Source: Paraburkholderia aspalathi
GTDB taxonomy: Bacteria > Pseudomonadota > Gammaproteobacteria > Burkholderiales > Burkholderiaceae
Reading direction: 5' to 3'
Assembly (NCBI RefSeq): GCF_900116445.1
Contig: NZ_FPBH01000009.1
Location: 186,001-250,000 of the forward strand
Length of the DNA: 64,000 bases
Of this stretch, positions 17,938 to 27,495 are shown in pieces. The number at the start of each line of letters is the position of its first letter. The first letter of the stretch is position 1. The notes under the pieces are model-generated. The model was not told the origin of the DNA, did no database searches, and saw only the letters and a program-made list of their open reading frames with translations. The translations under genes and the position numbers were made by a program.

Positions 17938-18849
17938 CTACCGACGAAAGTTCGAGACCCGGCCCGCTCCGCCGGTTGCGCCGACTCCGAAATCACCTCC
18001 AACACCGTCAAAGGCGGCGGAACTTCCGTCCGGTAGATTTCGCGAGAAGGCGTTAGCACGCACACTGATGGCACCCACAGGGCGGCCTCGATCTGAATCC
18101 GGTTGGGGAAGGTTGGGCCAATGGCCGTAGGCGTTTATTTGGGTCGCTTGAATCATGACACTGACGCCCGGATTGCAGCCGTTATGCACTACAACGCTTT
18201 CTTCGGAAAATGCGCCCCTCGTGCCTATGCCTGTGGCGACCATGCCGTTGGCACGTACCACATCGCACTGGAATGAGGTGAAAACGATGGCGTTGACCGG
18301 GATGTCGACATCGACGATATCCGTCTCGCCGACACGAACGCTCAGAAGCCTTCCCGCCGCAAGCACGCCGTCCTGTATCGGACCGGTCTTGACGAAGTCC
18401 ACCTGGAGTGCGAATCCGGTTAGACGGTCCGCTTCAGTGGGGACGGAAACTTTGTAGGGTACGGGGCGCGAAGTATCGTCAATGCCCGCAAAGTTTCCGC
18501 CGCTTGCGCTGACACGCAGACCTACGCCGATAACATTAGTAGCAAACACCCGGCTGAAGCCCGGCACGGGCGCGAAGATGTCAGTGAGTTTTGCTTCGCG
18601 TACATTCGATGTGCCACTACAGGCGAACGGGATATCGCGCTCCGCTGCGACGCGAACCGATCCTATCGTCGACCCCACGGGCATATCCGGAGACGCAGTA
18701 AGCGTTTTCGACGGGAGTACAAGATCCTGTGGCGCTGTGGCTTTGAGTCGACAATCGGCGTGTGCAACTGCGGCAGCCAGCAAACAGGTGGCAAAAATTG
18801 AAGCCTTCCCGAGTAGCTGGATGCGAAGCAACGTAGATAGTCGTGTCAA
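17938..18849 (-). CDS. fimbrial adhesin-like protein (possibly degenerate C-terminus)
   Basis: 303 residues with a signal peptide (ending AHA before DCRLKA). The N-terminal part looks like the lectin/adhesin domain of FimH/MrkD-type tip adhesins: an early Cys, VFATNVIGVGLRV (compare the TN-x-GIG-x-R motif) and QVDFVKTGPIQDG. The second half starts like a pilin domain (CDVVRAN...GCNPGVSV) but lacks the usual donor-strand-acceptor C-terminal Tyr-Gln ending, so it may be truncated or frameshifted. No chaperone or usher gene is adjacent. The TTG at 18849 is the apparent start; this is uncertain. Confidence 0.5.
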   Translation of the reverse strand: MTRLSTLLRIQLLGKASIFATCLLAAAVAHADCRLKATAPQDLVLPSKTLTASPDMPVGSTIGSVRVAAERDIPFACSGTSNVREAKLTDIFAPVPGFSRVFATNVIGVGLRVSASGGNFAGIDDTSRPVPYKVSVPTEADRLTGFALQVDFVKTGPIQDGVLAAGRLLSVRVGETDIVDVDIPVNAIVFTSFQCDVVRANGMVATGIGTRGAFSEESVVVHNGCNPGVSVMIQATQINAYGHWPNLPQPDSDRGRPVGAISVRANAFSRNLPDGSSAAFDGVGGDFGVGATGGAGRVSNFRR

Positions 18850-19004
18850 TTTGAAGCTGCCTTATGCGTCGAATTCTCCTTGCGCAATAGTACAGATTCC
18901 ACATTGAACCGAGCGTCGTTGATCCTTACCAAACCTGACCGGCATGATCCCGTCCTGGTCAGGGATCTGATCTCAGGTCCCTGCTTCCTGGGTTCAACAG
19001 CCCG

Positions 19005-20404
19005 TCAAGCGCTTGGCGAAATTTCAGCACTCGACGGCTCGGTCTTTGTCGCCGACTCATCGGCGAGCGCCCAGCGCCTCACGAGACCAGCGATGATGAG
19101 TACGGCTACCGCACCTGTCAGCGGCGCAAAGGCCATCATCGGGAGAATCTGACCGAGCCCCAGTCCCGCACTTAGGATTGCTGCGCCGGCAAACGCGCTG
19201 CCAATGGCTCCAAATCGCCCGAACGCGTGCATCCAACTCAAGCCGGTGGATCGGGCAACGGTCGGGTAGAAGCGCGCTGTCAATGCGTTCATTCCTGTGT
19301 TTGTTCCCGGAATGAACCATCCCCAGGCGAATGCAAGTATCTGCGAAGCCCAGAATGTCGACTCCACGCTATGGACTGCCCAGAGCGAAATTGCCGCCAT
19401 GCAAAAGCTCACTGCGACCGTGTAGTATCGATCGAAGCGATCCATCAGCCAGCCGATGGCAATCGAGCCCAGTGTGCCGCCCCAATTCAAAACCCCTACC
19501 ATGACGGCGCCCTCGGCACTCGTATATCCCGCCTCCTTCGCCATTGTGGGTAGCCAGTTGTAAAGCAGATAGGTAACGAACAGCCCGACGAAATAGCAAA
19601 GCCAGATGAGGACCGTGCCGGCTACGTAGCGCTTCGAAAGGATTGTCCCGATAGCGCCACCTTTCACCACGGGTTGTGCTGGCAAGAAGAATTGCGTATC
19701 AGCAGGCACGTTTGTACGACCGATAGCAGAAAGAATCTTGCCAATCAGTTCGGGGCGCCTGTTCTGGACTGTCAGGAATGCAACTGATTCGGGTAGCCAG
19801 AGTATGAGAAGAGGCACGCAAAAAATTGCAAGCGTGCCACCGACCATGAGCATGGTGCGCCATCCGTAGCCTGGAATGATCCAGGCTGCGATGAATCCGC
19901 ACAGGGCGGCGCCAACTGTGAAACCGCTATACACAACAGTCACAAGGAAGGAGCGCCGGCGTTCCGGAACGTACTCGGACCACAGGGCCACTACGTTTGG
20001 CATGACTGCGCCCAGGCCGAGCCCTGTGACAAACCGGATCGGCAACATCATCCCGAGAGATGTAGCGTACGCAGTGGCAAGTGTCCCAATGCCAATGATA
20101 AAAACACTGGTGGTGAGGACGCGTTTGCGTCCAAACCGGTCCGCCACCGGGCCGCCACCGGGCCGCCGACAAAAGCGCCGAGAGCGAGGCCGAACAATGC
20201 AGCGCTGAGTATCGGAGCCAGTGCTTGCTTGGTCACGCCCCATTCCCTGATGAGCTCCGGTACGGCAAAACCGATAATGACGGTGTCCCAGCCGTCCAAT
20301 GAGATGATCAGGAACGCTAAAAACCCGACCAGCCATTGAAATGGACTAACTCTGCGCTCATCGATGAATTCGCGAACATTGATTGATCTTCCTGCTGCCG
20401 GCAT
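19005..20404 (-). pseudogene. aromatic-acid MFS transporter (AAHS-type), frameshifted
   Basis: Two frames together give one major facilitator protein of about 460 residues. The N-terminal part (ATG 20404, preceded by GGGAGACACA) carries LDGWDTVIIGFAVPELIREW, the aromatic acid:H+ symporter type first helix. The remainder, in another frame, carries DRFGRKRV (motif A), WLPES and the C-terminal helices to the stop at 19005. The frames part at an 11-bp tandem duplication (20141-20162) inside motif A. Removing one copy restores VGGPVADRFGRKRV. As sequenced the protein would be truncated after helix 2. Assembly error is possible but a precise tandem duplication is a typical mutation. Confidence 0.85.
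20141..20162. repeat. 11-bp perfect tandem duplication causing a frameshift
   Basis: CCGCCACCGGG occurs twice in direct succession (20141-20151 and 20152-20162). Eleven is not a multiple of three, so the duplication shifts the MFS reading frame. Confidence 0.9.
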
Positions 20405-20757
20405 TGTGTCTCCCAACTATGGACAATGTTTATGGATCTATATTCAGCTCAATGTTCACCCGAGACGGATCTGAAAATCCGTTTCGTCACCGTGTTGCAG
20501 GTCCCTCCCTTCCCTCGACCGCAAGCGGGCCAGTATTTGATCGCCGAAATTCAGCGTCCAGCAAGAAATTCCGTTCAGCATCGACAAATAAAATTTATCG
20601 CCCATCTCATCCGACGTCACATAACCATCGCGCGCGGCAGTCCTGGCCGCGCTCGACAAGAATTTCTATGGGTAAGCCGGAAGCCTTTTTTACTACGTCA
20701 GCCGGTGCGTCAGGCTAAACTGCGGCTCAATCCCGCATAAAGTTGGGTCGATTCGAT
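20405..20757. other. intergenic region between divergent MFS and LysR genes
   Basis: About 350 bases. It is the expected place for LysR-controlled promoters of the MFS gene. No clear operator could be picked out by eye. Confidence 0.4.
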
Positions 20758-21705
20758 ATGAACATACGTTTTCTGGAGACCTTCGTCTGGCTGGCGCGCC
20801 TGCGCAACTTCCGCCTGACTGCCGAGCGCATGCATGCAACCCAGGCCGCCATATCGAGCCGCATTTCTGCACTCGAGCAGGAAATGGGCGTGCAACTGTT
20901 CGATCGGGGGTCACGCGAGGTCACGCTGACACAGGTGGGCACGAAAGCACTTCCATTTGCCGAGCAGATACTCAAGCTGAACCAGAGCATGCTCGACAGC
21001 GTCGGCGACCGGTCGAAGGTTTCCGGGCTGCTGAGGCTCGGGGCAGTGGAATCGATCATTCATACGTGGCTGCCCGATTTGCTCAAGCGCGTGCGCGAGG
21101 AATACCCGAACCTCACCATTGAGCTGACCGGGGATACCTCGTCGCATCTCGTTGCCCAGCTAGCCAGCGGTCATATCGACGTGGCGCTGCAGCTCACACC
21201 GACAACCGCCGCGGAAACGTCAGGCATTGCACTCGGCAGTCTGCCGATGTGCTGGATCGCGAGCCCGTCGCTCAATATTTCGGACGAAACCCTGACTGAA
21301 GCGGAACTCGCCGCGTTTCCGATCATCGGATTTGCGCGGCACTCGCTACCGCATACCTTCCTGGTCGGGCTATTCGAATCGGTAGGCGAACCGGCTGCGC
21401 AGATCAATTGCATGTCGTCTGTCGCCGCGATCATTCACATGGTGACCGATGGCTTCGGGATCGCGGTGCTGCCGTGCGCATTCGTGATGAAAGACCTCGC
21501 CGCCGGCCGGCTGCAGATGCTGAAAGTCACGCACCGCGTTCCGGCATTGCCATTGATCGCCGCGTATCGCCGTCATCCGGACAGTCTGTTGCCAGAATCA
21601 ATCGCGCGACTGGCGCTCACCGTCATGCTCGACTTCGCTCTCGCGAACGGCCCGCAATTCGCACTGCTCCCCGAAACCGACAGCGCATCGTCGCAGCATT
21701 TCTGA
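20758..21705 (+). CDS. LysR-family transcriptional regulator
   Basis: 315 residues with the N-terminal helix-turn-helix (MNIRFLETFVWLARL, then ATQAAISSRISALE) and an effector domain (LLRLGAVESIIHTWLPDLL). It is divergent from the broken aromatic-acid transporter and would be expected to control it. ATG 20758 gives the standard LysR N-terminus; the five codons upstream are not needed. Confidence 0.9.
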   Translation: MNIRFLETFVWLARLRNFRLTAERMHATQAAISSRISALEQEMGVQLFDRGSREVTLTQVGTKALPFAEQILKLNQSMLDSVGDRSKVSGLLRLGAVESIIHTWLPDLLKRVREEYPNLTIELTGDTSSHLVAQLASGHIDVALQLTPTTAAETSGIALGSLPMCWIASPSLNISDETLTEAELAAFPIIGFARHSLPHTFLVGLFESVGEPAAQINCMSSVAAIIHMVTDGFGIAVLPCAFVMKDLAAGRLQMLKVTHRVPALPLIAAYRRHPDSLLPESIARLALTVMLDFALANGPQFALLPETDSASSQHF

Positions 21706-21827
21706 TCCGGGACGACGCCGACGAGCACCACGCCGGTCATTCCAGTTCAGCGCAAATAGCGCTTGCGGAGGGGTCTGTCAGCTTGGCGGGGAGGCGGATG
21801 CGTGCACCGTCTTCCTCATTGCGGTAG

Positions 21828-22154
21828 TCAACGGTGCGGATGGCATTCCCAATCGTTATAAGTCGGTTTGTCGATCGGCGTCAGCCCGGGGATCATAAAC
21901 ACTGTGCAGGTAAAACGCCGTCCCTTGCCGGTGGTGGCGTCGTAACTCACTTGCTGGCCGCCCAGGCCGTTCTTCTGCCCATACTGGACGTTGGCAATGA
22001 CAATCTCGTCCGAAGAAGCCAACCCTATTGTTTTGGCGGTGGACGCCTGAACATCGATCATGTTCATCTGCGTCGTTCCGCAGGCCGACAAAACCAAACT
22101 GACGGCCGCCATTCCGATGACAGTCCGCATCGCGGGATACAGTTCTTTTTGCAT
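21828..22154 (-). CDS. small lipoprotein, paralogue of the one at 24144
   Basis: About 108 residues with a signal peptide ending in the lipobox LSAC (Cys25). AAGGA six bases before ATG 22154 sets the start. The mature part resembles the protein encoded at 24144-24464: both have a T-x-GL/L-x-SxDxI-x-I segment, then a GK-(R)-(F/Y)TCT motif and a C-terminal Cys. The shared Cys pair may form a disulphide. The function is unknown. Confidence 0.7.
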   Translation of the reverse strand: MQKELYPAMRTVIGMAAVSLVLSACGTTQMNMIDVQASTAKTIGLASSDEIVIANVQYGQKNGLGGQQVSYDATTGKGRRFTCTVFMIPGLTPIDKPTYNDWECHPHR

Positions 22155-22220
22155 GGTCATTCCTTATCGATTTGTTGAATCTTCACTCTGTGCGTTTGCT
22201 CGCTAACGGCGATGCATTCC

Positions 22221-22247
22221 GCCTTCGCCGAGGCATCCGGCGAAGGC
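22221..22247. terminator. hairpin downstream of the large lipoprotein gene
   Basis: A perfect 10-bp stem (GCCTTCGCCG / CGGCGAAGGC) with a seven-base loop lies 25 bases beyond the stop of the minus-strand gene at 22272. No T-run follows, so it may be a weak terminator or an mRNA-protecting stem. Confidence 0.45.
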
Positions 22248-22271
22248 AGTTGGATGACGTCTACGAATCAA

Positions 22272-23759
22272 TTACGTCCCCGGGGTATAAAAGCTGGCCT
22301 GCAGTTCCGAGCCGACGTTCTGGATGTACGACTGCCAGATGAGCGCCATCGCCCCGGATGCGTTGACGGCCAGCGCGGGCCAGGAGGCGTCCTGCGGGTC
22401 CTGCCCGAACAATGTCGACGTACTCCACGCACCGTTCCGATAGCTGGCAGCGAGAACGTCCGACGAACCCGCCGTACTCGCGTCCTGCCACGCAACCGTC
22501 ACGTTGCCTGCCGCATCGATCACAAGGGGCGGATACTGTTGCGCCGTCGTATCCAGGTGCTCCGTCAGTTGATGCAGCGGCCCCCAGGTCCCGCTGGCGT
22601 CCGCAACACTCGCCTGCAGAACGACGCCGCCCTCTGCCCACATGACGGCCGCTACACCGTTTGCATTGACGGTCAGCATTGGCGTGGCGATGAAGCCACT
22701 CGGCTCCGTAATCTCCGGGGCGACGGCCTGAGCCGCCTGCCAGCCGGTTCCCGCTACGTAGCGCTGCGACATGGTGGTGGTGGAGATTTTCCCGCTCGTC
22801 ACATCGAGTTGCCCCCACACCAGCGTGATGTTGCCCTTCGTATCCATGCCAGCCGCGGGGAACTCGATCGTCGTGAACAGACTCGTGTCCGATACGGCTT
22901 GATTGACGTTGGTCCAGCCGTTGGTCGCATCGAACGTGGCCGTCCAGAGCGCCGACTGCGTCGTGTTGGTCTGCCTCCACGCGAGCACCGCGCTGCCGGA
23001 CGGTAGGACCGAAATCATCGGCCTTACATTGTTGGTATCACCGGTGACGGCACCCGGGCCGGTCTGCGCCGGCATTTGAATCAGTGCCGTCGTCGACCAC
23101 GTCCCGTCCGTCGTATAGCGCGTCCATGCGATTCGGGAATTGAGCAGGTCAATCGCCTGCGGCCAGGCGACGATGGCGTTGCCCTGGTCGTCGATCCCTG
23201 CTGTATACGTGGAGCTCGTGACGCTCGGCGCCACTTCGAATGGCGTTCCCCATCCTGTAGTTGGGCTATATGGGCGCGCCCACAGCGCATAGGCATTGGG
23301 CCCCGGCATCCATTCCGTCCAGAACGCAACCGCCTGGCCGCTGGCGTTGCCGACCAGTTGCGGCTGAATCGTGCCTGGCCCTGTCATCGAATGGCTGCCA
23401 TCGCCCGTATCCAGACGCGTCGGCGTTCCCCAGCCCGACCCGGGCACATAACGCGCGCCCCACATCTCGTTGCCGAGGCCGCCCGAGGGACCACTCGTCA
23501 TCCACGTGACGAGCGTGTTGCCGTTCGTATCGATGGTTGTGCTGGGCTCGATTTCCGGGGCTTTGCCGTCTATTGCGGCTACTTTCGACCAGCCGGCCTG
23601 CGCTTTGGAGGTGCCTCCGTCCCCGGGCGACGACGGCGTGGAGGGCGATCCGGGGTTGGTCGCCGATGACGAGGAACCGCCGTCTTTTGAAACGTCGCTA
23701 CCGCCGCACGCTGTCAACGTGAGGCAGGTAGCCATAACAATCCACGCTATGGGTTTCAT
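22272..23759 (-). CDS. lipoprotein with beta-propeller-like repeats
   Basis: 495 residues. A signal peptide ends in LTAC (Cys18), followed by a Gly/Ser/Pro linker (about 20-52). The rest consists of about seven imperfect repeats of the pattern P-x-[IVL]-x-[IVL]-[DN]-x-x-GN-x-x-[VI]-x-W, each followed by an aromatic strand such as GWGTP or GWTNV, as in beta-propellers. No catalytic residues were recognised. It is probably exposed at the cell surface or in the periplasm. It sits between two paralogous small lipoproteins on the same strand. Confidence 0.7.
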   Translation of the reverse strand: MKPIAWIVMATCLTLTACGGSDVSKDGGSSSSATNPGSPSTPSSPGDGGTSKAQAGWSKVAAIDGKAPEIEPSTTIDTNGNTLVTWMTSGPSGGLGNEMWGARYVPGSGWGTPTRLDTGDGSHSMTGPGTIQPQLVGNASGQAVAFWTEWMPGPNAYALWARPYSPTTGWGTPFEVAPSVTSSTYTAGIDDQGNAIVAWPQAIDLLNSRIAWTRYTTDGTWSTTALIQMPAQTGPGAVTGDTNNVRPMISVLPSGSAVLAWRQTNTTQSALWTATFDATNGWTNVNQAVSDTSLFTTIEFPAAGMDTKGNITLVWGQLDVTSGKISTTTMSQRYVAGTGWQAAQAVAPEITEPSGFIATPMLTVNANGVAAVMWAEGGVVLQASVADASGTWGPLHQLTEHLDTTAQQYPPLVIDAAGNVTVAWQDASTAGSSDVLAASYRNGAWSTSTLFGQDPQDASWPALAVNASGAMALIWQSYIQNVGSELQASFYTPGT

Positions 23760-24143
23760 AAAAGTCCTTTTTTATTCAATCCCAACTGGTTCTTCCCAGC
23801 TATCAACTGACACAAAGCACGACATCTATCGATAATCGGGACACCCGTTGCTCGATTGCTTGCTCTATCACCTCAACTGAAAGGCAAGCAGGGGCTATAC
23901 GGCACATCATTTTCATGTGCGCCAGATACTTATTTATTGGTAATCCTAATCGTGTAATGCAGCACCCACCGTCTTCACAAGTCGTCAAGATCAACGGCGA
24001 TGGTGGGTTACATGCGCGTCAGGCCAAACAGCTCTCGCGGGTATTGCACATTCGTTATCGGGTGCCGCAGATCACGCGGCAGGATGAATGCGAACGGTGT
24101 CGTGGCCCGAATCAGGTTGCGCGGCTGCAGTCGAACATCGCGT
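23760..24143. other. intergenic region between lipoprotein genes
   Basis: About 380 bases, AT-richer near 23760-23940. It probably contains the promoter of the large lipoprotein gene. No convincing gene was recognised. Confidence 0.4.
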
Positions 24144-24464
24144 TCACTGCATCGGTCCTGCCTGGCGGGGTTGGCCTTTCCGGTTGCAAGATGGCGGATT
24201 AGTCATGCCGAAAGTGAGTATGTTTCCGCCGTTGATAGTGCATGTGTATTCTTTGCCATCTTTCGCTTTCAGATTGACATAGGTGTTCGTCCCTTCCGTG
24301 CGACGGCTGGTTATCGCAATATCGTCAGGCGAGTACCCCAGCGTGCCCGAGGTGCTCGATTTAATCTTGTCGTCGGTCAGCATGTTTGTACTGCTGGCAA
24401 TGCTTGAACAGGCTGATAACACTGAAACCATGATGCCTATGAGTAAAACGCCTGCAGACCGCAT
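24144..24464 (-). CDS. small lipoprotein, paralogue of the one at 21828
   Basis: About 106 residues with lipobox LSAC (Cys19). GGAGGGTTT immediately precedes ATG 24464, which fixes the start against a longer open frame. The mature part has YSPDDIAITSRR, then DGKEYTCTINGG and PPSC, matching the layout of the 21828 protein. The last dozen residues after PPSCN have no counterpart there. The function is unknown. Confidence 0.7.
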   Translation of the reverse strand: MRSAGVLLIGIMVSVLSACSSIASSTNMLTDDKIKSSTSGTLGYSPDDIAITSRRTEGTNTYVNLKAKDGKEYTCTINGGNILTFGMTNPPSCNRKGQPRQAGPMQ

Positions 24465-25137
24465 AAACCCTCCATTACTTGTTCTGATTACTGTTAAATT
24501 TTGGGCGCACGAATACTCCCGCTCGTTGCCGGCGTATTCGCGCATCAACTGTCTTCGGACTTTCAGCCGTATTTGTTGATCTCCTGGCGCAGCGCAATCT
24601 ATTACGGACGAAATTGATTCAGGCTGAGCCGATGAAGCTCACCTGTATTTATGGAGCTGTAGCCTTTGGTATCGCCATGACCAAAGCGACCCCGCCGCCG
24701 ATCCTGAATAGAATTGCCGCAGCCCTTATTGAATCCGGGTTAGCTAATTTTTCCGTCAGCGGTTTGCATGGCACCACGCCTGAAATGTTAAAAATACATT
24801 CGATTTGAATGTTCAGACATTTCCCGTCGATCAAATGATATAGATCGTTCTAGTATAAAGTCAACGGGTTTCGAAGCGCATATTGGAGTCGTGAAACTCG
24901 ACGGGTGCGTCTCAAGCCGTTGAGCGACGCAGTACAAGGGGCCTCACGCTTCTGGACGCGCGGGATGGTTTGCCGTGATAACTCGGCGGCTTGCGGGAGA
25001 GTCGCCGATGCTTGCTGCTGCGTCTGCAGCCGCTTCAGCACATCGGCGACTTCGCGGCGATGAGACGTGGCCAATGGCACGGATGCCGTTTACGATGGCA
25101 GAATTCAGGGCGCGAATTTTTTTGGAGGTACCGAGAC
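24465..25137. other. long intergenic region upstream of ilvE
   Basis: About 670 bases without a convincing gene on either strand. The segment 24780-24870 is AT-rich and is a plausible promoter area. The GC-rich part 24890-25100 has open frames on both strands but no recognised protein. Confidence 0.4.
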
Positions 25138-26235
25138 ATGAGCACTGAGAATCAACTGCAGTTTGTCATTGAGCCGCACGCCAACGCTACCCCCGCTGAC
25201 CAGATCGCCGCCAAGCTGGTCAACCCGGCGTTTGGGCGCGTCTTTTCCGATCACATGGTCACGATCCGCTGGACCGAGGGTACGGGCTGGCATGACGCCA
25301 AGGTCGAAGCCCGTCGTCCGTTCGAGATCGACCCAGCCTGCGCGGTGCTGCACTATGCGCAGGAGATTTTCGAAGGCATGAAGGCGTATCACGGTGAGGA
25401 CGGCAAGATATCGCTATTCCGGCCGCAAGCTAACGCCAGGCGTTTCCGTGAATCGGCCGAACGCATGTCGATGCCGCAACTGCCCGAAGCCGCGTTCCTT
25501 GAAGCGGTCGAGAAGCTGGTTGACATCGACCGCGCATGGATTCCAGCCGCCGAAGGTGCCAGCCTGTACATCCGCCCGTTCATGTTCGCTTCGGAGAGCT
25601 TTTTGGGCGTGCGCGCAGCGCACGAGTACATCTTCTGCGTGATCGCCTGTGCGGTGGGTCCGTACTTCAAGCCCGGCAAATCGGCCGTCACCGTGTGGGT
25701 GTCGGATAAATACACGCGCGCCGCTTCGGGCGGTACCGGTGTCGCGAAATGCGGCGGCAACTACGCTGCCAGCCTGATTGCGCAGACCGAAGCGTCTAAC
25801 AAGGGCTGCGACCAGGTCGTGTTCCTCGACGCCGCGGAACACAAGTGGATCGAAGAACTGGGTGGCATGAACGTGTTCTTCGTGCTGGACGATGGTTCGC
25901 TGCGCACCCCGCCCCTGTCGGGCACGATCCTGCCGGGCATCACGCGCGCCTCGATCATCGAATTGGCCGCGCGTGAAGGCATCGCTGTCGACCAGTCGCC
26001 GTACTCGTTCGAAGCATGGCAAGCGGACGCCGCCAGCGGTCGCGTTAAGGAAACATTTGCCTGCGGCACCGCGGCGGTCGTCACGGCGATCGGCGAGGTC
26101 CGTCATGCCGGCGGCGAGTTCAGGATCGGCGATGGTGGCGAAGGCCCCGTCACGCAACTGATTCGCACCAGGCTCACCGGCATACAGCGTGGCAGGATCG
26201 CCGATCCGTTCGGCTGGGTCCATCACGTCGCCTGA
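25138..26235 (+). CDS. ilvE: branched-chain amino acid aminotransferase
   Basis: 365 residues, the length of the longer (eukaryotic-like) BCAT group. Motifs are FSDHMVTIRW, YAQEIFEGMKAY, the Lys in GVAKCGGNYAAS that carries PLP, and ELGGMNVFFV. It transfers amino groups between glutamate and the 2-oxo acids of Leu, Ile and Val. TTGGAGG stands about 11 bases before ATG 25138. It is monocistronic and convergent with the bufferin operon. Confidence 0.93.
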   Translation: MSTENQLQFVIEPHANATPADQIAAKLVNPAFGRVFSDHMVTIRWTEGTGWHDAKVEARRPFEIDPACAVLHYAQEIFEGMKAYHGEDGKISLFRPQANARRFRESAERMSMPQLPEAAFLEAVEKLVDIDRAWIPAAEGASLYIRPFMFASESFLGVRAAHEYIFCVIACAVGPYFKPGKSAVTVWVSDKYTRAASGGTGVAKCGGNYAASLIAQTEASNKGCDQVVFLDAAEHKWIEELGGMNVFFVLDDGSLRTPPLSGTILPGITRASIIELAAREGIAVDQSPYSFEAWQADAASGRVKETFACGTAAVVTAIGEVRHAGGEFRIGDGGEGPVTQLIRTRLTGIQRGRIADPFGWVHHVA

Positions 26236-26299
26236 GCGATTTGCCCGAATAATATGGGCTGGGTAATTTGTCTGACGGGCGCCGCCGGGAGACGCTGGA

Positions 26300-26941
26300 C
26301 TACCACCGCAAGTAGAGCGGAGCAAATACAGCACCTATACCGGCGGTTATGACAATGCCCAGTACGTACCAGGTCCCCCAGAACGGTACGGACATCTCCG
26401 AGCAGTAAAGGGAGTACACGAGCGAACCTTGCGCGCCGGCGAGCAGCCCGGCGCCGGCGCCCGCCAGTGCCAGGCGGGTAGGTGCAAGCCCCTTCATGGC
26501 ATGCATCACGGCGGCAAGTGAAGGCAGGGAGAGCAGCACGATATTCGCTGTGGCGACCCGCCATGTTGTGCCCAGCATCAGCTCCAGGCGATAGCCCGGC
26601 GGAGTCGCGATCAGCATGAGCGAGGCGACGAACAACATGGCAATGAATGGCAGCGTGACCGCGAACCATGCGAGCTTGACGGGTACGCCGGGGCGTCCAA
26701 GACGTCCGGCCAGTTTCAATGCGGTGATGAGCGTTGCTACCGGGAACGCGAGCCGTATCCAGAACATCGTCGTCAACAGCAATTCCGGCATGTCGCTGCG
26801 GATGCCGTAAATGATCACCAGCATCGCCATGCTGCCGGCAAGCCCCACGCTCAACGACCGATTGAGTCTCCTCGAAACGGAATTCGGCTCAATCGTCGTA
26901 AGACCACTCGTCAGCCTGAGTATCAGATCCGAAGTTCTCAT
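26300..26941 (-). CDS. second NrsF-type (DUF1109) membrane protein, one conserved Cys lost
   Basis: 213 residues with about six membrane helices. It is a clear paralogue of the anti-sigma protein encoded at 29697, with the same length, the same start (MRTSDLI / MRTDDLV), the GLAPTRLALAGA segment and the C-terminal LRW. NrsF proteins have two conserved extracytoplasmic cysteines. In the upstream copy these are Cys130 and Cys180; here position 130 is Ala (TTWRVATANI) and only Cys180 remains. It ends the bufferin operon, 42 bases after the DoxX gene. It could be a modified anti-sigma factor or a relic; this is inference. Confidence 0.85.
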   Translation of the reverse strand: MRTSDLILRLTSGLTTIEPNSVSRRLNRSLSVGLAGSMAMLVIIYGIRSDMPELLLTTMFWIRLAFPVATLITALKLAGRLGRPGVPVKLAWFAVTLPFIAMLFVASLMLIATPPGYRLELMLGTTWRVATANIVLLSLPSLAAVMHAMKGLAPTRLALAGAGAGLLAGAQGSLVYSLYCSEMSVPFWGTWYVLGIVITAGIGAVFAPLYLRW

Positions 26942-26983
26942 GTTGTTCAGTGGGGAGGCCGACGATTCGACGAAAACTTCGGG

Positions 26984-27490
26984 TCAGGGTCTGAACGACC
27001 TGTCACCCAGCAGATAGTCAATGGATATCCGGCCTGGTCCCCAGGCTGCGATTCCCAATGCCATGGCTACCCAGGTGAGATGGATAGGCCAGCCGTCCGG
27101 GACCGTCAGCTCGATGATGCACGTCATCAGTATCAGGCCGGCCGCGGCGAATCGCGTTCCAAAGCCCAGCACGAGCAACACCGGGAATGTCACCTCGCCG
27201 CAGCCCGACAGAAATGCAAACACGGCCGGAGCGGGAAACGGGTACGGGCCGCCTGGCAGATGCAACTGGAACTCCTGAGTGAACAGATCGATTGCCGTGT
27301 CGTTCAGTTGAAGGAAGCCGTGCCATTTAAGAATGCCCGATTTCCAGAACGGTACGGCCAGCGCAATACGAAGCACGAGTTGAACGAGCCACGGTTGCGC
27401 GAGGTTTTGGATCAGCCGCTTCGCCGCACCAATCGCGGATATCACTACGCCTGGAAATGGCAGTTTTGCCTGTTGAGTGTCCGGTGTCAT
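26984..27490 (-). CDS. DoxX-family membrane protein in bufferin operon
   Basis: About 168 residues with four predicted membrane helices and the DoxX pattern (LRIALAVPFWKSGILKW, FLSGCGEVTFPVLLVLG). The GGAG ten bases before ATG 27490 lies in the end of bufC, so the two are translationally close. DoxX genes commonly accompany bufferin-type operons. The exact role is not established; a redox or metal-related membrane function is a guess. Confidence 0.85.
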   Translation of the reverse strand: MTPDTQQAKLPFPGVVISAIGAAKRLIQNLAQPWLVQLVLRIALAVPFWKSGILKWHGFLQLNDTAIDLFTQEFQLHLPGGPYPFPAPAVFAFLSGCGEVTFPVLLVLGFGTRFAAAGLILMTCIIELTVPDGWPIHLTWVAMALGIAAWGPGRISIDYLLGDRSFRP

Positions 27491-27495
27491 CTTGA

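Noticed and set aside
24614..24808. 64-codon open frame in the gap before ilvE
   Set aside because: No ribosome site or recognisable sequence; composition differs from neighbouring genes but gives no positive evidence.
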